Below are positions 29,033 through 37,534 of a stretch of DNA of 64,000 nucleotides, in pieces. Below the pieces are notes generated by a model. The model saw only the letters and a program-made list of their open reading frames with translations. It ran no database searches and was not told the origin of the DNA. The position numbers were made by a program, and so were the translations under genes. The stretch covers positions 62,001-126,000 of the forward strand of contig NZ_JADCKL010000006.1 in NCBI RefSeq assembly GCF_014982975.1, in the 5' to 3' direction. This stretch comes from Claveliimonas monacensis (GTDB lineage: Bacteria > Bacillota > Clostridia > Lachnospirales > Lachnospiraceae). Position 1 is the stretch's first letter. Each line of letters begins with the position of its first letter.

Positions 29033-29203
29033 TTACACAAATCTCCTTGTAGGAATAATGATAATTTCAAATTTGCTTCCGTCCTCTAATTCAAGAAGAA
29101 TCACATAATCTGAATCTCGATCTGGTAAAACGGAACTTATCTTCAACTTCTTACTGTAGTTAATTGCATCAAATATTTTTCCGACTACTTTCTTTGTTTT
29201 CAT
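29033..29203 (-). CDS. 56-residue hypothetical protein of the element
   Basis: A small open frame with GGAGG 9 bases before its ATG, between the primase and integrase genes. The protein begins MKTKKVVGKIFDAINYSKKL and ends IIIIPTRRFV, with an acidic middle (PDRDSDYVILLELEDGSKFE) that looks like a small beta-rich domain. I do not recognise it. The 187 bases between it and the primase hold only a possible 24-codon frame and an inverted repeat TGATATAC/GTATATCA. Confidence 0.6.
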   Translation of the reverse strand: MKTKKVVGKIFDAINYSKKLKISSVLPDRDSDYVILLELEDGSKFEIIIIPTRRFV

Positions 29204-29220
29204 TTGCTTCTACCTCCGTA

Positions 29221-30273
29221 TTAACGTTTGTTGTCCAGCATCTCAGCTACTTTTTTCTGTTGTGACGGGTACAGATGCCCATAAGTGTTCAATGTCATCT
29301 GAATATCTTTGTGTCCCAGTCTCTCCTTGATAATCAATGGCTCTACGCCCTGATAGATCAAATATGCCACATGGCTATGCCGGATATCATGCACTCGGAT
29401 TGGTTTTACACCGGTCGATGCTTCATATTTCTTGAGACGTTTCTGCAGTGTTCTCGCTACAATCGGAAACAACCTCTGATCTTCCGGAAATCCATAATGT
29501 TTTTTCGCATACTCCTGCACCTCTTCCTTAAGAAAATTCGGAATATCAATGGTACGGACCGAATTTTCTGTTTTCGGAGTATCGATCACATCTCTTTTCC
29601 TGATCCGGTTATAAGTCTTATTGATATGCAGGAGATTACCACCCATATCAAAGTCCGAAAGATTCAATGCCAGAAGTTCTCCTTCCCTGATTCCTGTCCA
29701 GAACAGAATTTCAAATATCAGATAATCTTCACTCCCCGGCTCAATCCCGGCAATAAATCTGTCGTATTCTGCCTTCGTCCAGAATTCCAGCTTGTTGGCA
29801 TCTGATTTCCCCATCTTTTTTACTTTCTTACATGGATTTTCCTTCAGATTGTAAATTTTCTGTGCATGATTAAACAGTGCATTTAACTGATTCTGGATCA
29901 TACGCTCATAAGTCTTGCTGTATCCTTTTTCCTGAATGGTATTCTGCCACTGGATAATCTCTGCCGGTGTGATCTCATTCATTTTTCTTGTTCCAAAATA
30001 CGGAACAATGTGCTTGTTCAGCATGTGCTGCTTGTTACGGATTGAATTTTCTTTCAGTTCATTCTTTTTATCTTCAAAATAGACCTGAATAAAACTGTTC
30101 ATCTCCATTTTCATATCCGCCGCAGTTTTTCTTATGAATTCCTTTTCATAATTCAATGCTTCTTTCTTTGTCTTGAACCCTCTTTTCAGCTTCTGTATTT
30201 TCTTTCCTGTCCAGTCAATATAACGGAAGCTCACATACCAGGTTCCCTGTGTTTTGTCTTTGTAAGCTGACAT
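29221..30273 (-). CDS. int: Tyrosine recombinase (integrase)
   Basis: A 350-residue integrase with an AP2-like N-terminal arm-binding domain (TWYVSFRYIDWTGKKIQKLKRGF, similar to Tn916-type integrases), a SAM-like core-binding domain and a catalytic domain. The catalytic residues are R196 (WTGIREGE), H295 and R298 (HDIRHSH), H321 (LGHKD) and Y331 (NTYGHL). ATG at 30273 with GGAGG 7 bases upstream; the frame opens at 30351 but overlaps the excisionase gene. It would carry out integration at the tuf 3' end, 1.2 kb away. Confidence 0.95.
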   Translation of the reverse strand: MSAYKDKTQGTWYVSFRYIDWTGKKIQKLKRGFKTKKEALNYEKEFIRKTAADMKMEMNSFIQVYFEDKKNELKENSIRNKQHMLNKHIVPYFGTRKMNEITPAEIIQWQNTIQEKGYSKTYERMIQNQLNALFNHAQKIYNLKENPCKKVKKMGKSDANKLEFWTKAEYDRFIAGIEPGSEDYLIFEILFWTGIREGELLALNLSDFDMGGNLLHINKTYNRIRKRDVIDTPKTENSVRTIDIPNFLKEEVQEYAKKHYGFPEDQRLFPIVARTLQKRLKKYEASTGVKPIRVHDIRHSHVAYLIYQGVEPLIIKERLGHKDIQMTLNTYGHLYPSQQKKVAEMLDNKR

Positions 30274-30286
30274 CTTAAATCCTCCT

Positions 30287-30478
30287 TCATACTGCTCTCT
30301 GAGAGCATCCATAAAATTTTGTTTCCCAGTAGGGACGTGGAATCTTTCCACGAACTGCTACATATCCTTCCTTTGCCAGTTCATCATTGAGCTGCTTCAG
30401 AATAGAATATGCTTTACTGCGTTTCACACCTAATTCTTCCATGACATCATCAACAGTCATCATATAATTAGTTCTCAT
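30287..30478 (-). CDS. Excisionase-like helix-turn-helix protein
   Basis: A 63-residue protein with a helix-turn-helix (MTVDDVMEELGVKRSKAYSIL) and a wing-like tail (GYVAVRGKIPRPYWETKFYG). ATG at 30478 follows GGAGGACGAT. It lies 13 bases upstream of the integrase in the same orientation, downstream of a promoter with an operator in its spacer. Its size and place fit a recombination directionality factor, but simple DNA-binding regulation is possible. Confidence 0.75.
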   Translation of the reverse strand: MRTNYMMTVDDVMEELGVKRSKAYSILKQLNDELAKEGYVAVRGKIPRPYWETKFYGCSQRAV

Positions 30479-30493
30479 ATCGTCCTCCTTTCC

Positions 30494-30644
30494 AGTCACT
30501 TTTGTGACTCTTTTGGTGTTTTCTACTATAATTCACTTTTGTGACTTTGTCAATAACCTTTTGCGAATTTTATTTTTATATTCCATTCTACATTTTCAGG
30601 CTCAGTAAAAATCAACCTCTTTCGTATCATTCACTTTTGTGCTA
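30494..30644. promoter_or_regulatory. Divergent control region with three operators and the int/xis promoter
   Basis: The palindrome AGTCACTTTTGTGACT (30494-30509) recurs as ATTCACTTTTGTGACT (30531-30546) and ATTCACTTTTGTGCTA (30629-30644). On the minus strand TTGACA (30553-30548), 17 bases, TATAGT (30530-30525) make a promoter for xis and int whose spacer is the second operator. The third operator overlaps the likely -10 of the plus-strand repressor gene. Repressor binding would silence excision and its own gene. Confidence 0.75.
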
Positions 30645-30680
30645 GAATAGAACCACAAATATAATTAAGGAGGCAGCATT

Positions 30681-31214
30681 ATGGTAGGTAAAAAAATCCG
30701 GGCATACCGGGAATTCAGAGGGTACAGTCAGATACAGTTAGCCGAGCTGTCCGGCATTAACGTAGGTACGATCAGAAAATATGAACTTGGAATCCGGAAT
30801 CCAAAACCGGATCAGTTAGAAAAGATAGCAACTGCACTGGGATTAAATGTAAGTGTTTTTCTGGATTTTAATATTGAAACAGTCGGAGATGTACTCTCCC
30901 TGTTGTTTTCTATTGATGATTCAGTAAACCTCTCGCTTGCAGAAACACCTGATCAGAAGGTTTCACTGACGTTCGATAATCCTACAATGCAGGACTTTTT
31001 CAGGAAATGGTGTCAATTTAAAAATGTCTATGAAAAGGAAAAAGCTGAAATATTAGCTATCGAAAATGAAGATAAAAGACAGGAAGAACTAGATAAGCTG
31101 AACGCTACTCAGGAAGAATGGAAACTGCGTGCTATGGGAACTACGATAGGTTGTCATACCATCGTTAAGAAGGGCACTGAAGGTAATGACATTAAGACGT
31201 ATGATCTGACTTAA
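30681..31214 (+). CDS. XRE-family repressor of the element
   Basis: A 177-residue regulator with an N-terminal XRE helix-turn-helix (YSQIQLAELSGINVGTIRKYELGIRNP) and a C-terminal half with no metalloprotease motif and no LexA-type autoprotease site that I can see. It is the only plus-strand gene of the element and faces the excisionase and integrase genes across three shared operators. AAGGAGG lies 7 bases before the ATG. It probably keeps the element integrated. A terminator follows at 31307-31345. Confidence 0.9.
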   Translation: MVGKKIRAYREFRGYSQIQLAELSGINVGTIRKYELGIRNPKPDQLEKIATALGLNVSVFLDFNIETVGDVLSLLFSIDDSVNLSLAETPDQKVSLTFDNPTMQDFFRKWCQFKNVYEKEKAEILAIENEDKRQEELDKLNATQEEWKLRAMGTTIGCHTIVKKGTEGNDIKTYDLT

Positions 31215-31256
31215 TCCACAGTCACATCTCTGATTTGTGGATAAATCCACTTTATC

Positions 31257-31306
31257 TGTTATCATATTTGCGAAAATTATATATTTTGTTATCATTCTGT
31301 TATCAC
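31257..31306. promoter_or_regulatory. Candidate integrase arm-binding sites, right end
   Basis: Three direct copies of TGTTATCA(T/C) at 31257-31265, 31287-31295 and 31298-31306, the last two 11 bases apart, mirror the pair at the left end. They lie about 180-220 bases inside the right junction. Confidence 0.5.
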
Positions 31307-31345
31307 AAACGGTTGTCAGGACACTCTCCCGGCAACCGTTTTTCT
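31307..31345 (+). terminator. Terminator of the element repressor gene
   Basis: AAACGGTTG (31307-31315) pairs with CAACCGTTT (31333-31341), followed by TTTCT, 93 bases after the repressor stop. Confidence 0.75.
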
Positions 31346-31393
31346 ATACTGTTCGTTATTCTTTTCCACTCTTTTTTTTATTTCCAGGCAACA

Positions 31394-31423
31394 GAAAAAC
31401 CCGTAGAACCGAAGTTCTACGGG
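31394..31423 (-). terminator. New tuf terminator supplied by the element
   Basis: On the minus strand CCCGTAGAA (31423-31415) and TTCTACGGG (31408-31400) form a 9-base stem with loop CTTCGG, followed by TTTTTCTG. It lies about 60 bases after the tuf stop, inside the element, and replaces the original terminator now at 18181-18208. Confidence 0.88.
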
Positions 31424-31480
31424 TATCTTACGTTTGGACACAACGTTATCTTACGATAACAAATCTATATTCAGATTGTA

Positions 31481-31534
31481 TTACTCGATGATGGAAGCAA
31501 CACGGCCTGATCCTACTGTACGTCCACCTTCACG
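31481..31534 (-). repeat. Right junction (att site) within the tuf 3' end
   Basis: The last 54 bases of the functional tuf gene, matching 18242-18295 with three differences. Two differences change the codon before the ATC-ATC-GAG-stop end (VASIIE here, VATIIE in the displaced copy), showing that the current end came with the element. Confidence 0.9.
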
Positions 31535-32674
31535 GATAGCGAAACGAAGACCCTGCTCCATAGCTACCGGGTGGATCAGCTCGATTGTCATCTCTACGTT
31601 GTCACCAGGCATGCACATCTCTGTTCCCTCAGGAAGCTCGCAAACACCTGTAACGTCTGTTGTTCTGAAGTAGAACTGAGGACGATAGTTGTTGAAGAAC
31701 GGAGTATGACGTCCACCTTCATCTTTTGTCAGAACGTAAACCTGAGCTGTGAATTTGTGGTGGCATGTTACTGAACCGGGTTTGCAAAGAACCTGACCTC
31801 TCTCGATCTCTGTTCTCTGAACACCACGGAGAAGTGCACCGATGTTATCACCAGCCTGAGCCTCGTCAAGCAGCTTACGGAACATCTCAACACCAGTTAC
31901 AACTGTCTTCTTTGTCTCCTCGTGGATACCAACGATCTCAACCTCGTCAGATACATGAAGTGTACCACGCTCTACTCTACCAGTAGCAACTGTTCCACGA
32001 CCTGTGATAGAGAATACGTCCTCTACAGGCATAAGGAACGGCTTGTCTGTGTCACGCTGCGGATCCGGAATGTAGCTGTCAACAGCATCCATAAGCTCCA
32101 TGATCTTGTCGCCCCACTCTCCTGAAGGATCCTCAAGAGCCTTCAGAGCAGAACCCTGGATGATCGGAGTGTCATCGCCCGGGAACTCGTACTCGTCGAG
32201 CAGTTCACGGATCTCCATCTCAACCAGCTCAAGAAGCTCCTCATCGTCAACCATGTCACATTTGTTCATGAATACAACGATGTAAGGAACGCCTACCTGA
32301 CGGGACAGAAGGATGTGCTCTCTTGTCTGAGCCATAACACCATCTGTAGCAGCAACTACAAGGATAGCGCCGTCCATCTGAGCTGCACCAGTGATCATGT
32401 TCTTAACGTAGTCAGCATGTCCCGGACAGTCAACGTGTGCATAGTGACGTTTCTCTGTCTCATACTCAACGTGAGCTGTAGAGATTGTGATTCCACGCTC
32501 TCTCTCTTCCGGAGCCTTGTCGATGTTCTCGAAATCTACAGCAGCGTTACCAGCAACTCTCTCTGCAAGAGTCTTTGTGATAGCAGCTGTAAGAGTTGTT
32601 TTACCATGGTCAACGTGGCCGATGGTACCAATATTACAATGCGGTTTTGTTCTTTCAAATTTAGCTTTTGCCAT
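31481..32674 (-). CDS. tuf: Elongation factor Tu
   Basis: A 397-residue, full-length EF-Tu that carries aminoacyl-tRNA to the ribosome. G-domain motifs are GHVDHGKTT, the switch-region [14 protein letters not shown] and NKCDMVDD; domains 2 and 3 follow. AGGAGGATATTCAAA precedes the ATG. It is the last gene of the str operon, 140 bases after fusA, and also has its own promoter. The final codons and the terminator belong to the inserted element, which restores the frame with only the Ala-Ser-Ile for Ala-Thr-Ile change at the C-terminus. Confidence 0.98.
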   Translation of the reverse strand: MAKAKFERTKPHCNIGTIGHVDHGKTTLTAAITKTLAERVAGNAAVDFENIDKAPEERERGITISTAHVEYETEKRHYAHVDCPGHADYVKNMITGAAQMDGAILVVAATDGVMAQTREHILLSRQVGVPYIVVFMNKCDMVDDEELLELVEMEIRELLDEYEFPGDDTPIIQGSALKALEDPSGEWGDKIMELMDAVDSYIPDPQRDTDKPFLMPVEDVFSITGRGTVATGRVERGTLHVSDEVEIVGIHEETKKTVVTGVEMFRKLLDEAQAGDNIGALLRGVQRTEIERGQVLCKPGSVTCHHKFTAQVYVLTKDEGGRHTPFFNNYRPQFYFRTTDVTGVCELPEGTEMCMPGDNVEMTIELIHPVAMEQGLRFAIREGGRTVGSGRVASIIE

Positions 32675-32747
32675 TTTGAATATCCTCCTTATTCAATCGC
32701 CCTTAGGGCATTTTTCATGATTTTATCAGTTTACTCGGCTATTTCTG

Positions 32748-32776
32748 ATTATATTTCATATCCCCTTGTTTTTCAA
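32748..32776 (-). promoter_or_regulatory. Internal promoter for tuf
   Basis: On the minus strand TTGAAA (32776-32771), 17 bases, TATAAT (32753-32748), in the fusA-tuf gap, giving tuf extra transcription. Confidence 0.75.
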
Positions 32777-32814
32777 GCCTTTTTCACACTTTTTTAGCTC
32801 AAAACAGGCTGAAA

Positions 32815-34932
32815 TTAATCATTCTTTCCGGATAACACTTTTTCCTGAACTGATTTCGGAACAGGTTTGTAGCTCTCGAAGAACATGGAGTAGTTTCCAC
32901 GGCCCTGTGTTCTGGAACGCAGGTCTGTAGAGTAACCGAACATCTCGGAAAGCGGTACATGAGCACGTACGATCTTTCCGCCGCCCAGGTCATCCATACC
33001 CTCGATCTGGCCACGACGTGAGTTCAGGTCACCGATGATGTCTCCCATATACTCTTCCGGCATAGTTACTTCCACCTTCATGATAGGCTCAAGAAGTACC
33101 GGAGCTGCCTTCTTCATAGCATCTTTAAATGCGAGAGATCCGGCGATATGGAATGCCATCTCACTGGAGTCTACCTCATGGTAAGATCCATCGTATACAG
33201 TTGCGTGGATACCAACAACCGGGAATCCACCAAGGATACCGGATTTCATAGCTTCCTCGATACCCTCGCCTACAGCCGGGATGTATTCCTTCGGAATAGC
33301 TCCTCCGACTACGCTGGACTCGAACTTGTATGTCTCCTCGCCGTTGACATCCATAGGCTCGAATTTTACTTTACAGTGTCCGTACTGTCCACGTCCACCA
33401 GACTGTTTTGCGTACTTGCTGTCCACGTCAACAGCCTTTGTAAATGCCTCTTTGTATGCAACCTGCGGAGCACCTACATTAGCTTCTACCTTAAACTCGC
33501 GAAGCAGACGGTCTACGATGATCTCCAGATGGAGCTCGCCCATACCAGCGATGATCGTCTGGCCTGTCTCTGTGTCTGTATGAGCACGGAATGTCGGGTC
33601 TTCTTCTGCAAGTTTTGCAAGAGACTCTCCAAGTTTGCCCTGGGAAGCTTTTGTCTTGGGCTCGATAGCCAGCTCGATAACCGGCTCCGGGAACTCCATG
33701 GACTCAAGGATAACCGGATGCTGCTCGTCACAGATTGTATCTCCTGTTGTGGAGAACTTAAATCCGATGGCAGCTGCGATATCTCCGGAGTAAACCTTAT
33801 CCAGCTCCTGTCTCTTATTTGCATGCATCTGAAGGATACGTCCTACACGCTCCTTCTTGCCCTTTGTAGCGTTCAGTACATAGGAACCTGAATTTACAGT
33901 TCCTGAGTAAACTCTGAAGTATGCAAGTTTACCTACGAATGGGTCTGTCATGATCTTGAATACCAGAGCGGAGAACGGCTCTTCGTCAGAAGAATGTCTC
34001 TCTACTTCCTCTCCGTCCTCATCCACACCCTTGATAGCGGGGATGTCTGTCGGAGCCGGCATATACTCAAGGATCGCATCCAGAAGTTTCTGAACACCTT
34101 TGTTTCTGTATGCAGAACCACAGCATACAGGAACAGCTGTACACTCGCATGTAGCCTTGCGCAGAACAGCTTTCAGAGCGTCAACGGACGGCTCCTCACC
34201 TTCCAGATACTCCATCATCAGATCGTCATCCAGCTCACAGATCTTCTCTACCAGCTCTGTGTGGTAAAGCTCTGCGTCGTCCTTCATGTCATCCGGAATA
34301 TCTGTAACGGAAATGTCGTCGCCCTTCTCATCATTGTAGATATAAGCCTGCATCTCCATCAGGTCGATGATTCCCTTGAACTCATCTTCCTTGCCGATGG
34401 GGAGCTGAAGGCAGATTGCGTTCTTTCCAAGTCTTGTCTTGATCTGCTCTACAGCGTTGTAGAAGTCAGCACCTAAAATGTCCATCTTGTTGATGAAAGC
34501 CATACGAGGTACGTTGTATGTGTCAGCCTGACGCCATACGTTCTCTGACTGAGGCTCTACACCACCCTTTGCACAGAACACGCCCACAGCGCCGTCAAGT
34601 ACACGGAGTGAACGCTCAACCTCTACCGTAAAGTCAACGTGTCCCGGAGTATCAATGATGTTGATACGATGCTCCAGAGCGCCTTTTTTCGGCTTTGTCT
34701 TCTCCTCCAGAGTCCAGTGACATGTGGTAGCGGCTGAAGTGATGGTGATACCTCTCTCCTGCTCCTGCTCCATCCAGTCCATGGTAGCAGTACCTTCGTG
34801 AGTATCACCAATTTTGTAGTTAACACCAGTGTAATACAGGATACGCTCTGTCAGTGTCGTTTTACCGGCATCGATATGAGCCATAATACCAATATTTCTG
34901 GTTCTCTCCAATGGATATTCTCTTCCAGCCAA
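32815..34932 (-). CDS. fusA: Elongation factor G
   Basis: A 705-residue translocation GTPase of normal length. The P-loop is AHIDAGKTT, the switch region [11 protein letters not shown], and the G3 and G4 motifs DTPGHVDF and NKMD. Domains II-V follow, ending in [18 protein letters not shown]. It sits between rpsG and tuf, 15 bases after the rpsG stop, as in most Firmicute str operons. The start ATG is preceded by AGGAGGAAAAAACC. Confidence 0.98.
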   Translation of the reverse strand: MAGREYPLERTRNIGIMAHIDAGKTTLTERILYYTGVNYKIGDTHEGTATMDWMEQEQERGITITSAATTCHWTLEEKTKPKKGALEHRINIIDTPGHVDFTVEVERSLRVLDGAVGVFCAKGGVEPQSENVWRQADTYNVPRMAFINKMDILGADFYNAVEQIKTRLGKNAICLQLPIGKEDEFKGIIDLMEMQAYIYNDEKGDDISVTDIPDDMKDDAELYHTELVEKICELDDDLMMEYLEGEEPSVDALKAVLRKATCECTAVPVCCGSAYRNKGVQKLLDAILEYMPAPTDIPAIKGVDEDGEEVERHSSDEEPFSALVFKIMTDPFVGKLAYFRVYSGTVNSGSYVLNATKGKKERVGRILQMHANKRQELDKVYSGDIAAAIGFKFSTTGDTICDEQHPVILESMEFPEPVIELAIEPKTKASQGKLGESLAKLAEEDPTFRAHTDTETGQTIIAGMGELHLEIIVDRLLREFKVEANVGAPQVAYKEAFTKAVDVDSKYAKQSGGRGQYGHCKVKFEPMDVNGEETYKFESSVVGGAIPKEYIPAVGEGIEEAMKSGILGGFPVVGIHATVYDGSYHEVDSSEMAFHIAGSLAFKDAMKKAAPVLLEPIMKVEVTMPEEYMGDIIGDLNSRRGQIEGMDDLGGGKIVRAHVPLSEMFGYSTDLRSRTQGRGNYSMFFESYKPVPKSVQEKVLSGKND

Positions 34933-34947
34933 GGTTTTTTCCTCCTA

Positions 34948-35418
34948 TTAGAATCGATAGTGAGCAAATGCTTTGTTTGCTTCTGCCATCTTGTGCATGT
35001 CTTCTTTTCTCTTCACTGCTGCACCTGTGTTGTTTGCAGCATCCATGATCTCATTTGCCAGTCTTTCTTCCATTGTCTTCTCGCCTCTTGCGCGGGAGAA
35101 GTTGGTCAGCCAGCGAAGTGCCAGAGTCTGTCTTCTGTCAGCTCTTACTTCGATCGGCACCTGGTAGTTAGCTCCACCGATACGTCTTGCTTTTACCTCA
35201 AGTACTGGCATGATGTTGTTCATGGCCTCTTCGAATACTTCGATAGCCGGTCTGTCAGTCTTTGCTGCGACCCTGTCAAATGCTCCGTATACAATCTTCT
35301 GTGCGATACCCTTCTTACCGTCTAACATGATGTTATTGATAAGCTTTGTAACCACTTTGCTGTTGTATAACGGATCCGCTAATACGTCTCTTTTCTGCGT
35401 ATGTCCTTTACGTGGCAC
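34948..35418 (-). CDS. rpsG: 30S ribosomal protein S7
   Basis: A 156-residue S7, which nucleates assembly of the 30S head and contacts the E site. The correct start is the GTG at 35418 (AAGGAGG 8 bases upstream, protein (M)[15 protein letters not shown]). The frame is open to 35508 but the extra 30 residues are not part of S7. Family motifs [21 protein letters not shown] (split in the family by a short loop) and [15 protein letters not shown] are present. Confidence 0.97.
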   Translation of the reverse strand: MPRKGHTQKRDVLADPLYNSKVVTKLINNIMLDGKKGIAQKIVYGAFDRVAAKTDRPAIEVFEEAMNNIMPVLEVKARRIGGANYQVPIEVRADRRQTLALRWLTNFSRARGEKTMEERLANEIMDAANNTGAAVKRKEDMHKMAEANKAFAHYRF

Positions 35419-35508
35419 GGTTCTTCCCTCCTTAAACATTTTGATTAATTCATCGGTACTCACATGTGTCTTTCTAATGATACAGTGTAGTGCACAGGCC
35501 ATACACAC

Positions 35509-35678
35509 AGAAGAGCGTTTCTTCTATCTGTAACACCTGTAACTTACTTCATCATAGTTCTGTTTGTGACTACAATTTGTCGGCCCTTCGGACTCAGAGA
35601 AGTTCTTCTCCGCTTTGCTCCGAAGAACAAAGTAATCTCTAACTTCGCGCTGCGCTTTTGCTTGCGCTCACTAAGAGC
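35509..35678. other. rpsL-rpsG spacer with inverted repeat
   Basis: A spacer whose 5' end is the untranslated open frame before rpsG. GTTCTTC (35602-35608) and GAAGAAC (35622-35628) form a hairpin in the message. In Escherichia coli the equivalent spacer binds S7 for autoregulation; whether this one does is unknown. Confidence 0.35.
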
Positions 35679-36101
35679 TTACTTTTTAGCGTCTTTCGGT
35701 CTCTTAGCACCGTATTTGGAACGAGCCTGTCTTCTCTTAGCAACACCTGCTGTATCCAGTGTTCCTCTTACGATGTGATACCTTGTACCAGGAAGGTCCT
35801 TAACACGGCCTCCACGGATCAGGACAACGCTATGCTCCTGCAGGTTGTGTCCCTCGCCCGGAATGTAGCTTGTCACTTCGATTCCGTTTGACAGACGAAC
35901 TCTGGCGATCTTACGAAGAGCTGAGTTAGGCTTCTTCGGAGTAGCTGTCTTAACAGCTGTGCAGACACCTCTCTTCTGCGGTGCAGATGTGTCTGTTGTT
36001 CTCTTTTTCAGGGAGTTGTACCCTTTCTGAAGTGCCGGAGCTGTAGATTTCTTTACAGAAGTCTGACGTCCCTTTCTTACTAACTGGTTAAATGTTGGCA
36101 T
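35679..36101 (-). CDS. rpsL: 30S ribosomal protein S12
   Basis: A 140-residue S12, a decoding-site protein. It begins [13 protein letters not shown] and contains [15 protein letters not shown] and [14 protein letters not shown], with the two lysines whose substitution classically gives streptomycin resistance both unchanged. It is the first gene of the str operon, about 110 bases after a clear promoter. Confidence 0.98.
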   Translation of the reverse strand: MPTFNQLVRKGRQTSVKKSTAPALQKGYNSLKKRTTDTSAPQKRGVCTAVKTATPKKPNSALRKIARVRLSNGIEVTSYIPGEGHNLQEHSVVLIRGGRVKDLPGTRYHIVRGTLDTAGVAKRRQARSKYGAKRPKDAKK

Positions 36102-36198
36102 TTCTTTTCACCTCCTACGATAAAAATAAGTTACGGGTTTAAACTTTTACAAAGTTTAAGGCGTGCGAAATACTGCGTATCCCTATGCACGCCAGACT

Positions 36199-36227
36199 AT
36201 TTTATTATGGATATTCCCAAAAGTCAA
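36199..36227 (-). promoter_or_regulatory. Promoter of the str operon
   Basis: On the minus strand TTGACT (36227-36222), 17 bases, TAAAAT (36204-36199), about 100 bases before rpsL. Its -35 box abuts the terminator hairpin of the upstream VanZ-like gene. Confidence 0.75.
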
Positions 36228-36259
36228 GGGCCTGCGGGATTTTTTTAGCCCGCAAGCCC
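36228..36259 (-). terminator. Terminator after the VanZ-like gene
   Basis: An 11-base stem with one mismatch (GGGCTTGCGGG at 36259-36249, CCCGCAGGCCC at 36238-36228) around an A-rich loop, six bases after the VanZ-like stop. The bases after it on the minus strand (TTGACTTTTGG) are only moderately U-rich. Confidence 0.55.
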
Positions 36260-36265
36260 CGGTTT

Positions 36266-36757
36266 TTACGTATTTTTTACAGACTGCTGCCCTCTTCTCC
36301 TCCTTTGCTCTGCAAACCGGTAGATCATATACATGACCGCACCGCCTGCTGCCACGCCGCAGGTATCGATCATCCAGTCTGTGATCTGGCAGCTCCGCCC
36401 CTGCACAAACAGCTGGTGGAACTCATCCGTGGCCGCATACAGAGAGCCGGTCCCGGCGGCAAGCAGAAAGAGGCGTTCCCCCTCGTGCCCGTAAGCCCGG
36501 TACATGGCAGTAAGGAGCAGCCCCAAAATGGCATACTCTGTAAAATGGGCTGCCTTTCTGACCCCGTGATCGATCTCTTCCTCAAAAGCCTCCTGCCTCT
36601 CCTGGTGCCAGTCCTCGTACCCATCCACAAAAAGCAGACCGGCCACATGTCCCACCGACAGGCTCATCCGTTCCGACTGGTCTGCCGGCTGGGCCGAAAA
36701 CCAGAAAATAATGCCCATCCACAGTAAAACCATTAATGTAAAAATATTTCTCTTCAT
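36266..36757 (-). CDS. VanZ-like membrane protein
   Basis: A 163-residue protein of the VanZ-like family: an N-terminal membrane anchor (FTLMVLLWMGIIFWFS), HxxxY-type histidines in KAAHFTEYAILGLLL, TDEFHQLFVQGRSCQITDWMIDTCGVAAGG and three more membrane segments. The family namesake gives low-level teicoplanin resistance, but most members are housekeeping proteins of unknown role. It follows the GDSL esterase gene by 16 bases and is probably co-transcribed with it. A vancomycin-resistance role is not supported, since no van genes are near. Confidence 0.85.
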   Translation of the reverse strand: MKRNIFTLMVLLWMGIIFWFSAQPADQSERMSLSVGHVAGLLFVDGYEDWHQERQEAFEEEIDHGVRKAAHFTEYAILGLLLTAMYRAYGHEGERLFLLAAGTGSLYAATDEFHQLFVQGRSCQITDWMIDTCGVAAGGAVMYMIYRFAEQRRRRGQQSVKNT

Positions 36758-36773
36758 TTGCTGTCATTCCTTT

Positions 36774-37394
36774 TTATATAAACTCTGCTCTCTTGACCCA
36801 CTCCCGGGCTATGATCTCCGCTCCCCGCTCTGTCAAATGGATGCCGTCTACCGTGATCTGGTCATACCCCGCAGCCTCCGCCTCCCGGTTCAGCATCTCA
36901 TGGAGGGGGATAAAAAGAGCGCCCGCTTCCCTGGCAGCTTCCTGTTCTGCCGCTTCTATCTCCCGGATCAGCGGGATCCAGTTCCTGTACTCCAGCGGAC
37001 ACGGAAAAATGAACGGGCCCATGCAGAGGATCCGCGCCCGCGTCCCCTCCCTGATCCTTTTCAAGAGCCTTTTGTAGCTTTCCGCAAACCCGGTCTCATC
37101 CAGCGTCCTTCCCGTGTTCATGCAGACAGCCGCATCATTGCAGCCCACAAGGATGCTGACCACGTCCGGAGAATGTCTCAGGCAGTCCCACTCCAGCATC
37201 CGCAGCAGCCCCTGGACCGTGAAGCCGTCATGCCCGGCATTGCGGATATCCGCCTCTTCTGAGCGCAGCATAGCAGCGATCCGCCGGACATAGCCATCTC
37301 CAAGGCCTAGCTCTCCTTCCCGGACCGGCTGAAAATTGTGTCCCGCATCCGTGATGCTGTCCCCCAGAAAAATGATCTTCTTTCCGCCCGGCAT
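36774..37394 (-). CDS. GDSL-type (SGNH) esterase
   Basis: A 206-residue cytoplasmic SGNH hydrolase. Block I is IIFLGDSITDAGHN with the nucleophilic serine, block II contains a glycine near NAGHDG, block III is VGCNDAAV, and block V is DGIHLTERG with the catalytic Asp and His. Members deacylate sugars or lipids; for example, xylan and acetyl-oligosaccharide deacetylases have this size. A degenerate copy of its 5' end lies at 40476-40589, where a duplication of this end and the following Rpn gene has landed. Confidence 0.9.
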   Translation of the reverse strand: MPGGKKIIFLGDSITDAGHNFQPVREGELGLGDGYVRRIAAMLRSEEADIRNAGHDGFTVQGLLRMLEWDCLRHSPDVVSILVGCNDAAVCMNTGRTLDETGFAESYKRLLKRIREGTRARILCMGPFIFPCPLEYRNWIPLIREIEAAEQEAAREAGALFIPLHEMLNREAEAAGYDQITVDGIHLTERGAEIIAREWVKRAEFI

Positions 37395-37463
37395 CTTTCT
37401 TCTCCCTTCAAAACGAGCTCTCTGGACAAGGAATCCAGCATCTCAGGATGCCCCGAATCAAAA

Positions 37464-37526
37464 AAACTGCCAGAGATCACGTGCTTGATGTATATAGTAG
37501 CACATATCCCTGACAGTCTCTATAAG
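37464..37526. repeat. Palindromic repeat PR-2, downstream of Rpn copy 2
   Basis: An imperfect palindrome: ACTGCCAGAGAT at the left pairs with ATCCCTGACAGT at the right (10 of 12), with CACGTGCT and AGCACATA further in. It is related to the upstream repeats in the same orientation and would form a long hairpin. Confidence 0.82.
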
Positions 37527-37534
37527 AACTTTTT

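Larger units (their letters stand above)
18242..31534. mobile_element. Integrative mobilizable element inserted in the 3' end of tuf
   Basis: A 13.3-kb element bounded by direct repeats of the tuf 3' end. It carries a tyrosine integrase, an excisionase-like protein, a divergent XRE repressor, primase and VapE replication-type proteins, a MobV/Pre relaxase and TnpV, but no type IV secretion genes. It would therefore depend on a helper for transfer. The left 6 kb (18.4-24.5) is cargo: a retron-type reverse transcriptase, a BsuBI/PstI-family restriction-modification pair and a HEPN protein, noticeably more AT-rich than the backbone. All genes except the repressor run leftwards. Integration restores a complete tuf gene. 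Confidence 0.92.

Noticed and set aside
36266-36757. Glycopeptide resistance determinant (VanZ)
   Set aside because: Only the broad VanZ-like family is present; no vanA/vanB-type ligase, vanH, vanX or regulatory genes lie nearby.
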